Of a DNA stretch of 64,000 bases, positions 36,468 through 46,770 are shown in pieces. Made by a program: the position numbers and the translations under genes. Source of the stretch: Ignelater luminosus. Its lineage: Eukaryota; Arthropoda; Insecta; Coleoptera; Elateridae. Position 1 is the first letter of the stretch, and every line of letters starts with the position of its first letter. The stretch spans positions 135,554-199,553 of the forward strand of contig VTPC01008275.1 of the NCBI GenBank assembly GCA_011009095.1, in the 5' to 3' direction. The notes beneath the pieces were generated by a model. It had not been told where the DNA came from. It saw only the letters and a list, made by a program, of their open reading frames with translations, and ran no database searches.

Positions 36468-38385
36468 TTAACCCTCCTAATACCATAGGGTCACTAGAGA
36501 CCCCACGCGTAATTTGAAGTTATTTTTCTATTAATTTTTTTTACTAAAAATTCTGAAAAAATTTGACTTTTTCTAAAATACTGTTTTCTAAGTTTAGCTC
36601 GAGCACAATTTTTGTAGCTTGTATAATCTTGCTAAAAAATAAAAGGGTCTCAGTGACCCCAGTTACTAAATATGCTATTTTATCATGCTTCTATTATTTT
36701 TTCATTTATTTGGTTATTTTCTCATGTCTAATTGTTTCTTCAGAATGAAGGATTTTGTAACTTGTTTTCTGTTTATGAGGTGCTTCCCCGGTTTCTATGC
36801 GAGTAATAAAATTCCATTGGTTTTTGCTGGGAATCCCTCAATTTTCTACTTCTCTCTGCATGCCCAATGGTTCCCCTGATTCTGTCTATGTGTTGAGAAC
36901 GGAAAATATTTTATTACAGTGGTTTGAAGAATGTAATGATAGCAAAGTTGACGAGGATGTTACTGCCAATTCAAGTGACAGCGATGAAGAGGAATGTGCT
37001 GAAGTACGATCAGAATACGACTCCTAAAATACGTCTGACGCAGAATCTTTAGTATCCAGTGATAATGGTGACCATCAACCTAATTTTTACATGAAAGTTT
37101 CTACTATATATAGAAGAAGGTTCACCACAATTTCTCAATGTCTGCGTTTTGATAATGCTGAAGCCAGAAGAAGAAATCGAAATCCAGATAAATTATCGCC
37201 CATTAGAGCTTTTTTTGAATTATGGCTATCTGACCGTTGACGAGTAGCTGCTTACTTTTCGCGGTAGATGCCCCTTTAAACAGTTCATACCTTCTAAACC
37301 AGGGAAGTATGGTATAAAAATGTGGGCAGCATGCGACAGTCAAACTTCATTTGTTTACAACTGCCAAATATATATATTGGTAAAACAGGAGACCAGCATG
37401 AATGCAATCAAGGCAAGCGAGTTGTTTTAGATATGACAAAGGGATTTGAAACATCGGGGAGAAATGTGACCACTGACAATTTCTTTACTGGCCTTGATCT
37501 TGCAAGAGAAATGGAAAAGAAAAATTTTACATTGCTTGGTACAATTCGAACAAATAAACCAGAACTCTCCCAGGAATTAGTGACTACACCTGGGAGTGAT
37601 GTACATTCAACAAAATTTGGTTATCAGGACAAAGCCATGTTAGCCTCTTACTGTCCAAGAAAAAAGGAAAATCGTCTCCTTGCTATCGACTATGCATGAC
37701 AGTGGTCAAATTTCTGAAACTGAAAAGAAAAAGCCGCAAATGATCTTTGATTACAATAAAACAAAGTCAGGTGTATACACAACGGACAAGCTTGTCCGAA
37801 CGTACACCATCAAAAGGCAAACAAGAAGATGGTCTGTGACAGTTTTTATAACATGATAGCTATTAGTGCACTGAACCTTACATTATATGGTGTCACCTAA
37901 ACGAAGATTGGAGAATAAAAGAATGGTTATAAACGACGAGAATTTCTCGTGCAGCTAGGAAAAGAATTAGCTGTTGCTGGAAGAAGCAAAGAGAAAGCCT
38001 CGGCATTACAAAGCCATCCGCAAGAAACTCAAAAATTAAAATGTGGTAAATGCTGGAAATGTCCCAGAAATTTGAACCAAAAATATTCCAAGCGCTGTCA
38101 AAATTGCAATCGATTTTTTTGTAATGTACATCAAAAAATCTTCTGCTATGAGTGTAAATCTGACATCTGACGATTCGTAATCCTGTCACTATCCTTTAAT
38201 ATAATTTTCTAAAATTGTATAGTATTACAAGACTTGCAAATCTGTTTAACAAATATTTGTACGAACCTACCTACATATACCAAATAAACATATTTTTTCA
38301 TGAATATTATATAGAAAACTTTGGGGTCATTATTGACCCCACTGGTATCATGCGTTGCAAGAAAATCCGGTATTATGAGGGTTAA
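36468..38385 (+). mobile_element. piggyBac transposon with TTAA ends
   Basis: TTAA at 36468-36471 is followed by CCCTCCTAATACC. At the other end GGTATTATGAGGG is followed by TTAA at 38382-38385, so the terminal repeats match at 12 of 13 positions and the target site is the TTAA used by piggyBac. Subterminal motifs of the type GGGTCA...TGACCCC occur near the left end (36487-36503), at about 36645-36660 and near the right end (38322-38341). The length of about 1.9 kb is shorter than intact autonomous elements (about 2.3-2.5 kb), and the transposase is broken. Confidence 0.93.
36870..38170 (+). pseudogene. piggyBac transposase (PGBD), degenerate
   Basis: Pieces in order are an acidic Ser/Asp/Glu stretch (SSDSDEEECAEVRSEYDS, 36976-37024), then ISQCLRFDNAEARRRNRNPDKL and IRAFFELWLSDR (37130-37238), and then a large catalytic-core part at 37322-37699 with DMTKGFETSGRNVTTDNFFTG, which includes the Asp of the DNFFT motif. 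Last is the C-terminal Cys-rich domain CGKCWKCPRNLNQK...CYEC (38041-38157), typical of piggyBac. The first catalytic Asp segment is damaged, and stops occur at 37025, 37238 and 37697, so no functional protein is possible. The sequence between core and Cys-rich tail is also frameshifted. Confidence 0.9.
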
Positions 38386-40689
38386 GGAATAGGGTTGTGA
38401 AGAGTAGTTGCTTTTGCGGAGTAGCAATCTGTATAATTTACTTTGCTGTATAAGTCGCATCTGCGAGCGTGGTGTGCAGATGGCGTCGGACACGCCATTA
38501 AGAGCAGTAAGACTTTGGGCATTAAATACGAGGGTTGTGAGGCGTTTTCCATAGAGTTTAGTGTTGGTGGTCTATTAAGTTTATTATTTTCTTGGAGTGC
38601 ACTTTAAGTATATCAGCGTAGAGTTGGATCTCGAAAAGAGGCCACCTTTTGAACACATTGTTTGGAAGCTGAAAGTTTCCTTCGTCTTAAAGCGAAATCT
38701 ATAGTGGAATGTGTCATCATTTTGACCCCTCATTGTTGCGTGGACACAGCCAGTCCTTGGTGTTTTAAGTAAATAAATATGCAGTTGCCCATGTGAGTAA
38801 AGGTTTGGATTGTCAGAGCTATCAAAAGGTTAGTTAAATACCAATTATAGCAGTGTTTACGTTTGTTTGGCCTTAAGTAAACAAAGTGCATTCAAAGCTT
38901 GCCCAGTGGAAAAACAATGAGATTTTTTACTTGGTATTAATGTAAATATATAACGACTATTTTTAGTATAATCATTGTGGTTTTGTGTTCGATTCAGTTC
39001 ATCATTTGTCTCAACGAACAAGAATTTATAATTCAGTAAAGTCGAATGTGAATTTTAGTTTTATTCTAACCATAACTATTTTGCTTGTCTTTAATCAGTA
39101 CGTATGAATGAATTTATTGTTGAGTCTTGTTAAATAAAATCAATTATTATAAATATGTTAAATGCAGCCGTAAGCTATTAATAGGACGTTGACGGGATCC
39201 ACGTACTGTGTTTGCGTTCGGGGATTCCCTTCAAGTGTCGTTGGCTAGAATTCTCCATAATAGAATTTAATTAGATTATTGAAGTCATATTATAAGTTTT
39301 ATGTATTTTGTATAATCATCTGTTTATTTGCTTAGTTTTCTTTTTTGTTTTGTATGTAACGTTTATTTAATTGTTTTTATTTTATAATAGATTTGTTGTT
39401 TAAAAAGACAGACCTTTTATTGTACTTGTATAGACTGGTTTAAGTGGAAATATTGAAGTTACCCAAGCACTTTATTAATTTGATTCACTTATACTAAATT
39501 TTAACTAGTAAAGAATATACTGGGTGACCCAAAATACCTTGGTATACTGAGTGATCAAAAAAAGACTTGATGATTTATTAAATATTCCAAATTTAGTTAA
39601 GAAATATACAAAAAGGGTGATTTGGAAATACCTCTGTATAGAGCGGTTTAAGGCCTTAAGTAAGTTTTCGTTTCGGAAAGCTGGGTATCAACAAGCTTAA
39701 TTCTTCGTGCCTTCTAAGCGCTGATTATAAGTCTGTGTCTTAAAGTTTATTTTGGCACATAATATAACATCTTTTCCTAGAATTCCAAATAGAAAATTGC
39801 ATCACTGTATAGTGTACATTACTTCTTACTTATTTTAGAATTGATAATAATGCAGAAACAGAACATTACATGAAATAGACGTCATGAAAAATATTGGAAA
39901 TTGATTTTGATTGTGATATACGTACAAGTTTTACATCTAAACTATTAAAAATAAACTGCAAACAAGTTATTGTGTGCATAGCACTGAATGTGCAGATTTA
40001 CTGTAAAATAGGAAATATTTTGTTTTTGATTACACATTGACTGATTACTGATTAATACTGAAAAATGACAAGGAACTAAAAAACACATTGAACATGAATT
40101 TCTTCAATAATTTTCATTTATCTTTAAATTATAGTATCTCAATGTAATGCTAATACAGGATGCTTTGGAGATGAGTGCCAATACTCGGCAGGTGAATTTC
40201 TCTACAAGAACTAAGTCTACTTTTATATTCCCTATTTTTTTCCGTAAACGGTTTCTGAAATAAACAAATGTCATACCTTAATTTAAAATTTTCTGCTGCT
40301 TCTTTTTTAATATCTCAAACACGACTGACGGAATGAAAATAAACAAACAAAAATAACATTATCCATATTATAAGAAATCCTTCAATGTTAACAGTTATTA
40401 AAATTTCCCACATGTTTGTTACCGTAAAGTGGCGACTATTTTACGTGGTTCTATGTTAGGTATTCATATAAGGGTGAAGCGTTAGAGAACGTTACAGTAT
40501 GCCACTGTTTCCGGAATATTCTGTAGAAGAAGGCGTTTTATAGTTATACCCATGCAGAGAATTTCATTTTAATATCGCACTTTGAGATCGAAATATCAAG
40601 AAAATAAAATTTATATTTTATAATCATCTTTCAAATTACACAATTTATTCTGAAACTGCAAATACAATTTCCACTTTCTTTTAGATTCT
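38386..40689. other. AT-rich DNA with no recognisable gene
   Basis: Two isolated repeat-end-like motifs occur: TACGAGGGTTGTGAGGCG at about 38529, which resembles a mariner terminus, and ACTGGGTGACCCAAAATACC at about 39520. No open frame of note was seen. Confidence 0.45.
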
Positions 40690-41113
40690 TATTATTTAAA
40701 CTGACCGTAATAGGTACGTTGTTCCGAGTAAAAGATCTAGAAAGAACATTTATTGCCAACTATAAGTTTGATTATTACTGAGCACACTTGGTGGTTTAGG
40801 TACACATCATGTTTGAGTGTACAATATTACAAAAGAAATATAACAAAAAGTAGGTATAGAAATAATTAATATTATATTGACTTTTCTTAAAAGTACATTT
40901 TTTTCTTTCCTAAAACACTGATATAGTATACATAACAAATAACATTTACAGTTTCCTTAAAGTCATGACGGTACAGGTAAGTCTTGTACGCCCAATCTAA
41001 AGTTATTAGTATGAATATCAAAATAAAATCAATAAATTATTTGTATTAATCTATCATACTACGATTCTTATTTAGGTTAATAATGTACAAACTAAATACA
41101 GTATGTACATCTA

Positions 41114-41531
41114 TCAAAACCTGTAGGTTCCATAAACTCCGAATGATGGTTCAAGGGATCCTGTTACCCCAACTCTGAAGTTATCATTAACGTCGACGTA
41201 GGGCTTCAACCAGTTTTGTTCGGTAGGCCTCCAGTTGCTCGTATCTAAATTATTACAATTAGTGGATGCTCGATCGTTATCATAATTAAGTACAACTTAC
41301 CAAATGGTTTGGGATCATTTCTGTAAGCGTCCTGTATCGCTCGGGCTCTATCCAAATCTTGTTGAGTTAAACCTAATATAATTTATTATTAAATTAATGT
41401 GTTTAATGTTATAAATTTACAGTTTCCTTACCACTACCAGAAAAAGAATTCGCCGACTGAATAGCTGGAACGGGTACAGAATGAGCTTGCAGAACGCACG
41501 TGGCGACAAGAAAAGCAAGAAACACAAACAT
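41114..41531 (-). CDS. small secreted peptide, copy A; candidate immune effector (antimicrobial peptide)
   Basis: A three-exon gene: 41432-41531, 41301-41372 and 41114-41244, with GT/AG introns of 59 and 56 bp, encoding 100 residues. Residues 1-16 are a clear signal peptide (MFVFLAFLVATCVLQA), followed by HSVPVP, a Ser/Gly-rich stretch, the segment LTQQDLDRARAIQDAYR, and a C-terminal glycine/proline/aromatic domain (residues 62-100) ending YGTYRF. The mature part has no Cys. The C-terminus and overall plan resemble coleopteran glycine/proline-rich peptides such as coleoptericins, but this is inference and no motif proves the family. The ATG is the first after the initiator. The start and splice sites are conserved in all three copies. 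Upstream GATA and Rel-type sites support immune induction. Confidence 0.85.
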
Positions 41532-41830
41532 CTTTATAGCGGTAGAATTAGTGATGTTTCGAAGTTTGAACTGAATCTGAGTGTATGTTGTTGAATTTAT
41601 CCTTTATATACCTCTAGAAATTAAAAAAAATTGATAATTATCTAACTGGATATTCGCTGGTAAATTGGTTTTTACGTTACATATTGAACCCGTGAACCTA
41701 TACAAGTGTTAATTTTTTATCCAATTGTCCGAAGTTAGGGGCTTATCATATAAGGAAGCATTAAACTAGTGATGACCTTGTTATCGAGTATTATTAATTA
41801 TTTAATTATTGCAGTTTTGGGGAGTTTCCC
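41532..41830 (-). promoter_or_regulatory. promoter of copy A: TATA, Inr, GATA and kappaB sites
   Basis: Reading upstream from the ATG: an initiator-like TCAGTT (41569-41574), a TATA box TATATAAAGG (41601-41610), a block shared by all three copies (ACGTAAAAACCAATTTACC, about 41659-41677), a GATA site TGATAAG (41742-41748), and a kappaB site reading GGGAAACTCC on the sense strand (41821-41830). The last fits the GGGAAANYCC consensus described for Dif/Dorsal-type Rel factors. GATA plus kappaB pairs are an established feature of insect immune-gene promoters. Confidence 0.7.
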
Positions 41831-42084
41831 AGAATTCAAAAACAAATTTTTTTATTAATGAGTTGTATTTTTCTGTGTTTAGGATTTTATTTTGTATTCT
41901 CTTGCGAATTTCTCAACGATAAGATTTTAGTGTAAAGAATAACCCATTGCTAGTATCTTGAAACAGGACAATAAGTTGTTTCTTTTTAAGTAGAAACACT
42001 TTGCAGAAGACCAAAAAACGATTTAAGTAAAACAAATTTGTCAATGAATAAAAATTGTTTAGGTACCATTATAATTGCATATAC

Positions 42085-42360
42085 AGAGTGGTGATAAAGT
42101 TCGGAACAAAATTCATAATTTTGTTATAAAATCTTTTTTTGAAAAATAGTTGAACACGTCGATTTTATATTCCAATAAGGTATTTGTGAGCACAGAAAAA
42201 TGTTTTTTAACCGACCATGTTTTTGAGCTATGACGTCATCATCATTTTTTTTAAATTACAATCCCAATTTTCTTACTGATTTTAATAGACTTCTTCACTG
42301 GTTGAATGATGGTGTAGAAAACTTGGCACCTTGCACAACAACTGCTTCGAGAAAAAAATA
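42085..42360 (-). repeat. terminal repeat arm (3') of a Tc3-like transposon
   Basis: It starts TACAGAGTGGTGATAAAGTT at about 42084 and is matched in inverted orientation by 44760-45010, and in direct sense by the third copy 24640-24907 reversed. Landmarks are AACACGTCGATTTTATATTC, GAGCTATGACGTCATCATCA and CTTCACTGGTTGAATGATGG. It lies just beyond a transposase C-terminal fragment (42440-42610), so it is best read as the long terminal inverted repeat of that element. Confidence 0.75.
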
Positions 42361-42439
42361 AAGTTTAATAACATCAAACATTTGTTGTCAACAAAAATAA
42401 CATTTAAAATTAAAAAAGAAACAAACAAAATCATTCATA

Positions 42440-42610
42440 AAATTTAACGCAAATGTTCAAATTGTCTACCATTTACCATTTGTGTGTATAAACGCTTTGA
42501 ACTGTACGTTGGATCATTTGTGGGGCGATGTTTCACATTTCCGTTCGAATTAATAATAACTGCCGAAGAGTAATAGATTTTTGCTTTAACAATGGTATGA
42601 TAGTGGGTAC
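42440..42610 (-). pseudogene. C-terminal fragment of a Tc3-like transposase
   Basis: The minus strand ends in TQMVNGRQFEHLR followed by a stop, the characteristic C-terminus of insect Tc3-like transposases. Just before it is INSNGNVKHRPTN, which corresponds to SNLNGNVNIVRQK near 24.6 kb in the other copy. The rest of the transposase is missing because LINE sequence begins at about 42630. Together with the inverted arms at 42085-42360 and 44760-45010, this makes one transposon of about 2.9 kb interrupted by a LINE. Confidence 0.65.
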
Positions 42611-42629
42611 TAGAATTATAGAGCCAAAA

Positions 42630-44740
42630 TCTAATTTTGTTACAAATCGAACATAAGAAAGTAGTAAATGACATAAGAGTGACCAGAGGGGCAGAAATAG
42701 GCAGTGATCACTTCATGGCGCAAACAAAAATAAAATACACAAAGAATCCTATTCAAAAGAAAGCAAAAACACTAGAAAATATTTTATATAATAGACCGAG
42801 AATCAAAGTTCACAAGCTACACCAACACGACATAAAACAAAAGTACCAGGTAGCTTTTAGGGAAGAACTCAGTAAAATCAACTGGCAGGGGATGGAAGAT
42901 GTAGAGATGCTTTGGAAGGTATTTAAAGCATCTACCTGCAGACCAGCTGAGCAAATCTGTGGTAAATGTACTCAACACTGCTTGGTAGAATGCGGAAATC
43001 AAAACGCAAGCAAAAAAGAAAAAAGAATTATGGAAAGCCTACCTGAGTAACAGAACTGAAGCTAAGTACCAATTATATTAACTACAAAAAAGATTTGTGG
43101 AGGATAGGATTAAAAAAGGAAAAGAAAAATCTTGGGAAAATTTCGGAAATAAGATGGAAGCGGACGGCGAAGGAAATGCAAAGCTTCTCTACGGAACTTT
43201 GGAAAACCCGAGAAAAGACAGAAAAGGAGAACTTAAAGGTATCGAAGACAAAAAAAGTGATTTATTAATAAATAATAAACAAAATGCTGAAAAATAGAGA
43301 GAATATTTTTGAGAAATACTAAAAGGTCGTAACGAGATACAGAGACGAAATAAAGAAGAAAATGAAAAGATAGAAGTAGCCGGGGAAATTACATTTGAAG
43401 AATTATATGCAGCTGTTTAAAGATTTAAAAATGGCAAAGCAGCAGGACACTATGAAATAAAAACGGAGATGGTCAAGTACAAGTGTGATCAAGTGATTAA
43501 TACGGTTTGGAAGACTGGGATTATACCACAAGACTGGACAATAACCATAATTTTGCCAATATTTAAAAAGGGTGATACAAAAAGTGCTCAAACTACAGAG
43601 GGATGTCAATACTTAGAGTTGTTATTAAAGTATATAAGATTATACTAGAAAGTCGATTAAGGAAGCTGGTCGAAGCATCGATTGATGATAACGAATGCGG
43701 AGTTAGACCTGAAAGAGGCACTGCAGATCTTATATTTAGCCTGACACATTTATGTGAAAAAGCATTGACTTACAACGGTCATCTGCACTACGCTTGATAG
43801 ATCTAAATAAGGCCAGAGAGAAAATATGTAATATCCTGCAAGACAAAAAAGTTGATAAGCTACCGCTAAGAGCCATAAAAAGCGTATATGCTGTCACCAG
43901 AAACCTAATAAGAACGAATAATAACAGTTCAAATAAATTTGTCACAACTGTAGGGGTCTGCCAGGGAGGAGTTTTAAGTCCACTGCTTTTTATTGTACTA
44001 TTAGATGACATGTTTAAAAAGTGTAGGTAAGAGTTGAAAGTGGCAAGAGTGGGTGTCTACAAGCTCTATCAGGTATATGTGTCCAAAATATTGTATGCGG
44101 ATGACTTAGTAATTGTTGAAAATAGTGCTGAGAATCTACAAAAGAAGTTATGAATACGGAATTAGGCCTTGAAGGAAAATAATAATGAGCATCAATACGA
44201 AAAAGACAGTGTAGTAAAGGAGAAGATAATCTGAGACTTATTCTGAATGGTAATGTAGTGAAGTAAGTTAACGACTTCTCAAATATCTGGGCTTCAAGAG
44301 GAAATCTGGAAGCGGAGATTAACAACCGTATAACAAGCGCTAATAAACTATATTATACACTTAGCAAGGCTTTTATAAGAAAGAAAGAAATAAGTAATGC
44401 CACTAAAGCCAAGATATTTAAGGGAGTATACACATCAGTACTAACATATGGGAGCGAACTCGGTACTATCACTGATAGAAAAAAGACAGTTAATGTGATT
44501 CGGGCACTTGGCGCATATAAGTGACAACAGAAAGGCAAAAGTTGTTTGGTAAACCGAAGTAAATAAGAAGATGAAAAGAGGCCGACCTAATAGAAGCTGG
44601 AATAGTGAACTAGCCAAAATGCTACAAAAAAGGGAAATGTGCGGAGAAGATGGCTGCTAATCGTCGCGTATGGAAAATCTTTTACCGCGACATCTCGACA
44701 CCGCAAGGTAGAGGAGGATCGCTTATGTAAGTATGTAGGT
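42630..44740 (+). pseudogene. non-LTR retrotransposon (APE-type LINE), 5' truncated
   Basis: It begins in the last part of the endonuclease domain (DIRVTRGAEIGSDHFM) and runs through a long Lys-rich linker. It enters RT with GHYEIKTEMVK, TGIIPQDWTITIILPIFKKGD, NYRGMSIL, KIILESRLRKLVEA, GVCQGGVLSPLLFIVLLDD (43951-44007) and ILYADDLVIVENSAENLQKKL (44094-44150), with the YADD box intact. The C-terminal end GRPNRSWNSELAKML (44580-44630) is the usual tail of this LINE type. The 3' end has a short TATGTA-like repeat (44723-44741). Stops and frameshifts occur at 43048, 43297, 43421, 43797 and 44029, and the RT palm region between GTADL and RAIKSVY is collapsed. The host insertion site is inside a Tc3-like element. 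Confidence 0.87.
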
Positions 44741-44759
44741 ATGAAAGTGTTTTTCTCAA

Positions 44760-45010
44760 AACAATTGTTATATAACATATTAAAATTTTTCACACCATCA
44801 TTCAACCAGTGAAGAAGTGTGTCAAAATCTGTAGAAATATTGGGGTTGTAATTGAAAAAAAGTGATGATGACGTCATAGCTCAAGAACATTATCTGTCAA
44901 AAAATATCATTTTGTGCTCACAAACGCCTTATTGGAATATAAAATCGACGTGTTGAGGTATTTTTCAAAACAGACTTTTATAACAAAATTCACTCCGTAT
45001 TGTATCTATA
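44760..45010 (+). repeat. terminal repeat arm (5') of the interrupted Tc3-like transposon
   Basis: Inverted copy of 42085-42360 at roughly 80% identity by eye. It contains ACACCATCATTCAACCAGTG, GATGATGACGTCATAGCTC and GAATATAAAATCGACGTG. The outermost part is shortened: ACTCCGTATTGTA replaces the full ACTTTATCACCACTCTGTA. Confidence 0.75.
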
Positions 45011-45529
45011 ATGCTTTGTACAAGTTGTAAATCTTAATCTACCTATGGAGAACAGTAAGAAATTCGAATTTTGAATTTGAATATGCACCAAGGACGTTTT
45101 GAACATTCAACATGAAATCGTTTAACATCTTTTAGTGCAACTACTATTTCTTACTTATTTAGCTCAGAAAGTCTAGGCCAAAAATAGTATGACTTCAGAA
45201 ACAGATTTGAACAGATTTAAAGCTTTGGGAATAATTAGTACACAGCACGCCTTGGACATACTAAAAATCCCCGGCTATAGATTATGCACAAAATTATTAA
45301 CTATTATCCTTTTTCGTAAGAAGTTAAAATACGTTTTGTATGTGTACCTAGTATGTGCACATTTTTGCGTTTATATTGGCCTGTGTTGGTCGTAAATCTT
45401 TCATTTTTGTTTTAATCCAAAGGTTATGATATTTATCATAATTGTTCCAGGCGATGAAGAAAAATAAAGGTTTCAAAGCACCTGAAGGGTGACAAACATG
45501 CAAGATTGTATCGTATCGCATTTCTTGTC
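45011..45529. other. no recognisable gene
   Basis: The open frame 45189-45395 has no recognisable feature. The minus strand carries GGGGATTTTT at 45263-45272, a Relish-type kappaB-like string, about 670 bp upstream of peptide gene B. At this distance it may be chance. Confidence 0.4.
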
Positions 45530-45724
45530 CTTTATTACTGGTTCAAGATATTAGCAATGGGTTATTCTTTACATCAAAATCTTGTTGTTGAGAAATCCTC
45601 AAGAGATTCAAAACAACATCCTAAAAACAGGAAAATACAACTCATTAATAAAATAAATTTGTTTGGAATAATTAAATAATTAATGATACTTGATAACAAG
45701 GTCGTCACTAGTAAATAGTTCTGT

Positions 45725-45944
45725 ACATGATAAGCACCGAATCTCGGACAATTTGATAAAAAAAATACACACTTGTGTAGGTTCATGGGTTCGACATTTA
45801 ACGTAAAAACCAATTTACCAGTAAATATCCAATTAAATAATGTTCAATTTTTCTTTTTCTAGAGGTATATAAAGAGTAAATTCAACAACATGCCCTCAGA
45901 TTCAGTTCAAACTTCGAAACATCACTAATTCTACCGCTCTAAAG
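45725..45944 (+). promoter_or_regulatory. promoter of copy B: GATA, conserved block, TATA and Inr, without the kappaB site of copy A
   Basis: TGATAAG (45728-45734) lies 211 bp before the ATG, the same as in copy A. It is followed by the shared block ACGTAAAAACCAATTTACC (45801-45819), TATATAAAG (45866-45874), and initiator-like TCAGATTCAGTT (45896-45907). The kappaB site of copy A is missing because the surrounding stretch is deleted. A distal GGGGATTTTT on the minus strand lies at 45263-45272. Confidence 0.65.
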
Positions 45945-46362
45945 ATGTTTGTGTTTCTTGCTTTTCTTGTCGCCACGTGCGTTTTGCAAGCTCATTCTGT
46001 ACCCGTTCCAACTATTCAGTCGGCGAATTCTTTTTCTGGTAGTGGTAAGGAAACTGTAAATTTATAACATTAAACACATTAATTTAATAATAAATTATAT
46101 TAGGTTTAACTCAACAAGATTTGGATAGAGCCCGAGCGATACAAGACGCTTACAGAAATGATCCCAAACCATTTGGTAAGTTGTACTTACTTATGATAAC
46201 GATCGAGCATTTACTAATTGTAATAATTTAGATACAAGCAACTGGAAGCCTACCGAACAAAACTGGTTGAAGCCGTATGTCGACGTCAATGATAACTTCA
46301 GAGTTGGGGTAACAGGATCTCTTGAACCATCAATCGGAATTTGGGGAACCTACAGGTTTTGA
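45945..46362 (+). CDS. small secreted peptide, copy B; candidate immune effector
   Basis: Three exons, 45945-46044, 46104-46175 and 46232-46362, with introns of 59 and 56 bp, encoding 100 residues. It is the plus-strand paralogue of copy A. Relative to A it differs at residues 23 (Thr for Ala), 63 (Lys for Arg), 92 (Ile for Phe), 94 (Ile for Val) and 95 (Trp for Tyr), all in the mature part. The signal peptide is identical to A. Intron 1 is identical to that of A over all 59 bp, which points to very recent duplication or gene conversion. It is complete, with no stop or splice defect. Function as an antimicrobial peptide is inferred from size, secretion signal, composition and promoter sites. 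Confidence 0.85.
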
Positions 46363-46770
46363 TAGATGTACATACTGTATTTAGTTTGTACATTATTAAC
46401 CTAAATAGGAATCGTAGTATGATAGATTAATACAAATAATTTATTGATTTTATTTTGATATTCATACTAATAACTTTAGATTGGGCGTACAAGACTTACC
46501 TGTACCGTCATAACTTTAAGAAAACTAGATTTTATTTGTTATGTATACCAGATCAATGTTTTAGGAAAGAAGAAAATGTACTTTTAGGAAGTCAATTAAA
46601 TATTATTTATTTCTACCTACTTCTTGTTGTATTTCTTATAACCATATAGAATTACCAGCTGTGCTCAGTAATAGTCAGGCTTATAGTTGGTAATGAATGC
46701 TTTTTCTAGATCTTTCACCCGGAAGGTCTTATAACAACGTACCTATTCCGTTAGTTTAAATAACAAAACT

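Larger units (their letters stand above)
40690..41975 (-). repeat. inverted-duplication arm carrying peptide gene copy A
   Basis: This block is the inverted counterpart of 45530-46770. Shared landmarks run from the AACCCATTGCTAGTATCTTG segment (41941-41960) through the promoter and gene to the GTACGTTG / AGATCTAGAAAGAACATT segment near 40720-40750. Gene bodies are nearly identical, while flanks are perhaps 75-85% identical by eye. Confidence 0.85.
45530..46770 (+). repeat. inverted-duplication arm carrying peptide gene copy B
   Basis: Inverted counterpart of 40690-41975, from CAAGATATTAGCAATGGGTT (about 45543) to AACGTACCTATTCCG (about 46736). Relative to arm A it lacks about 35 bp in the region at about 45660, which in A contains the kappaB site. 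Confidence 0.85.
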
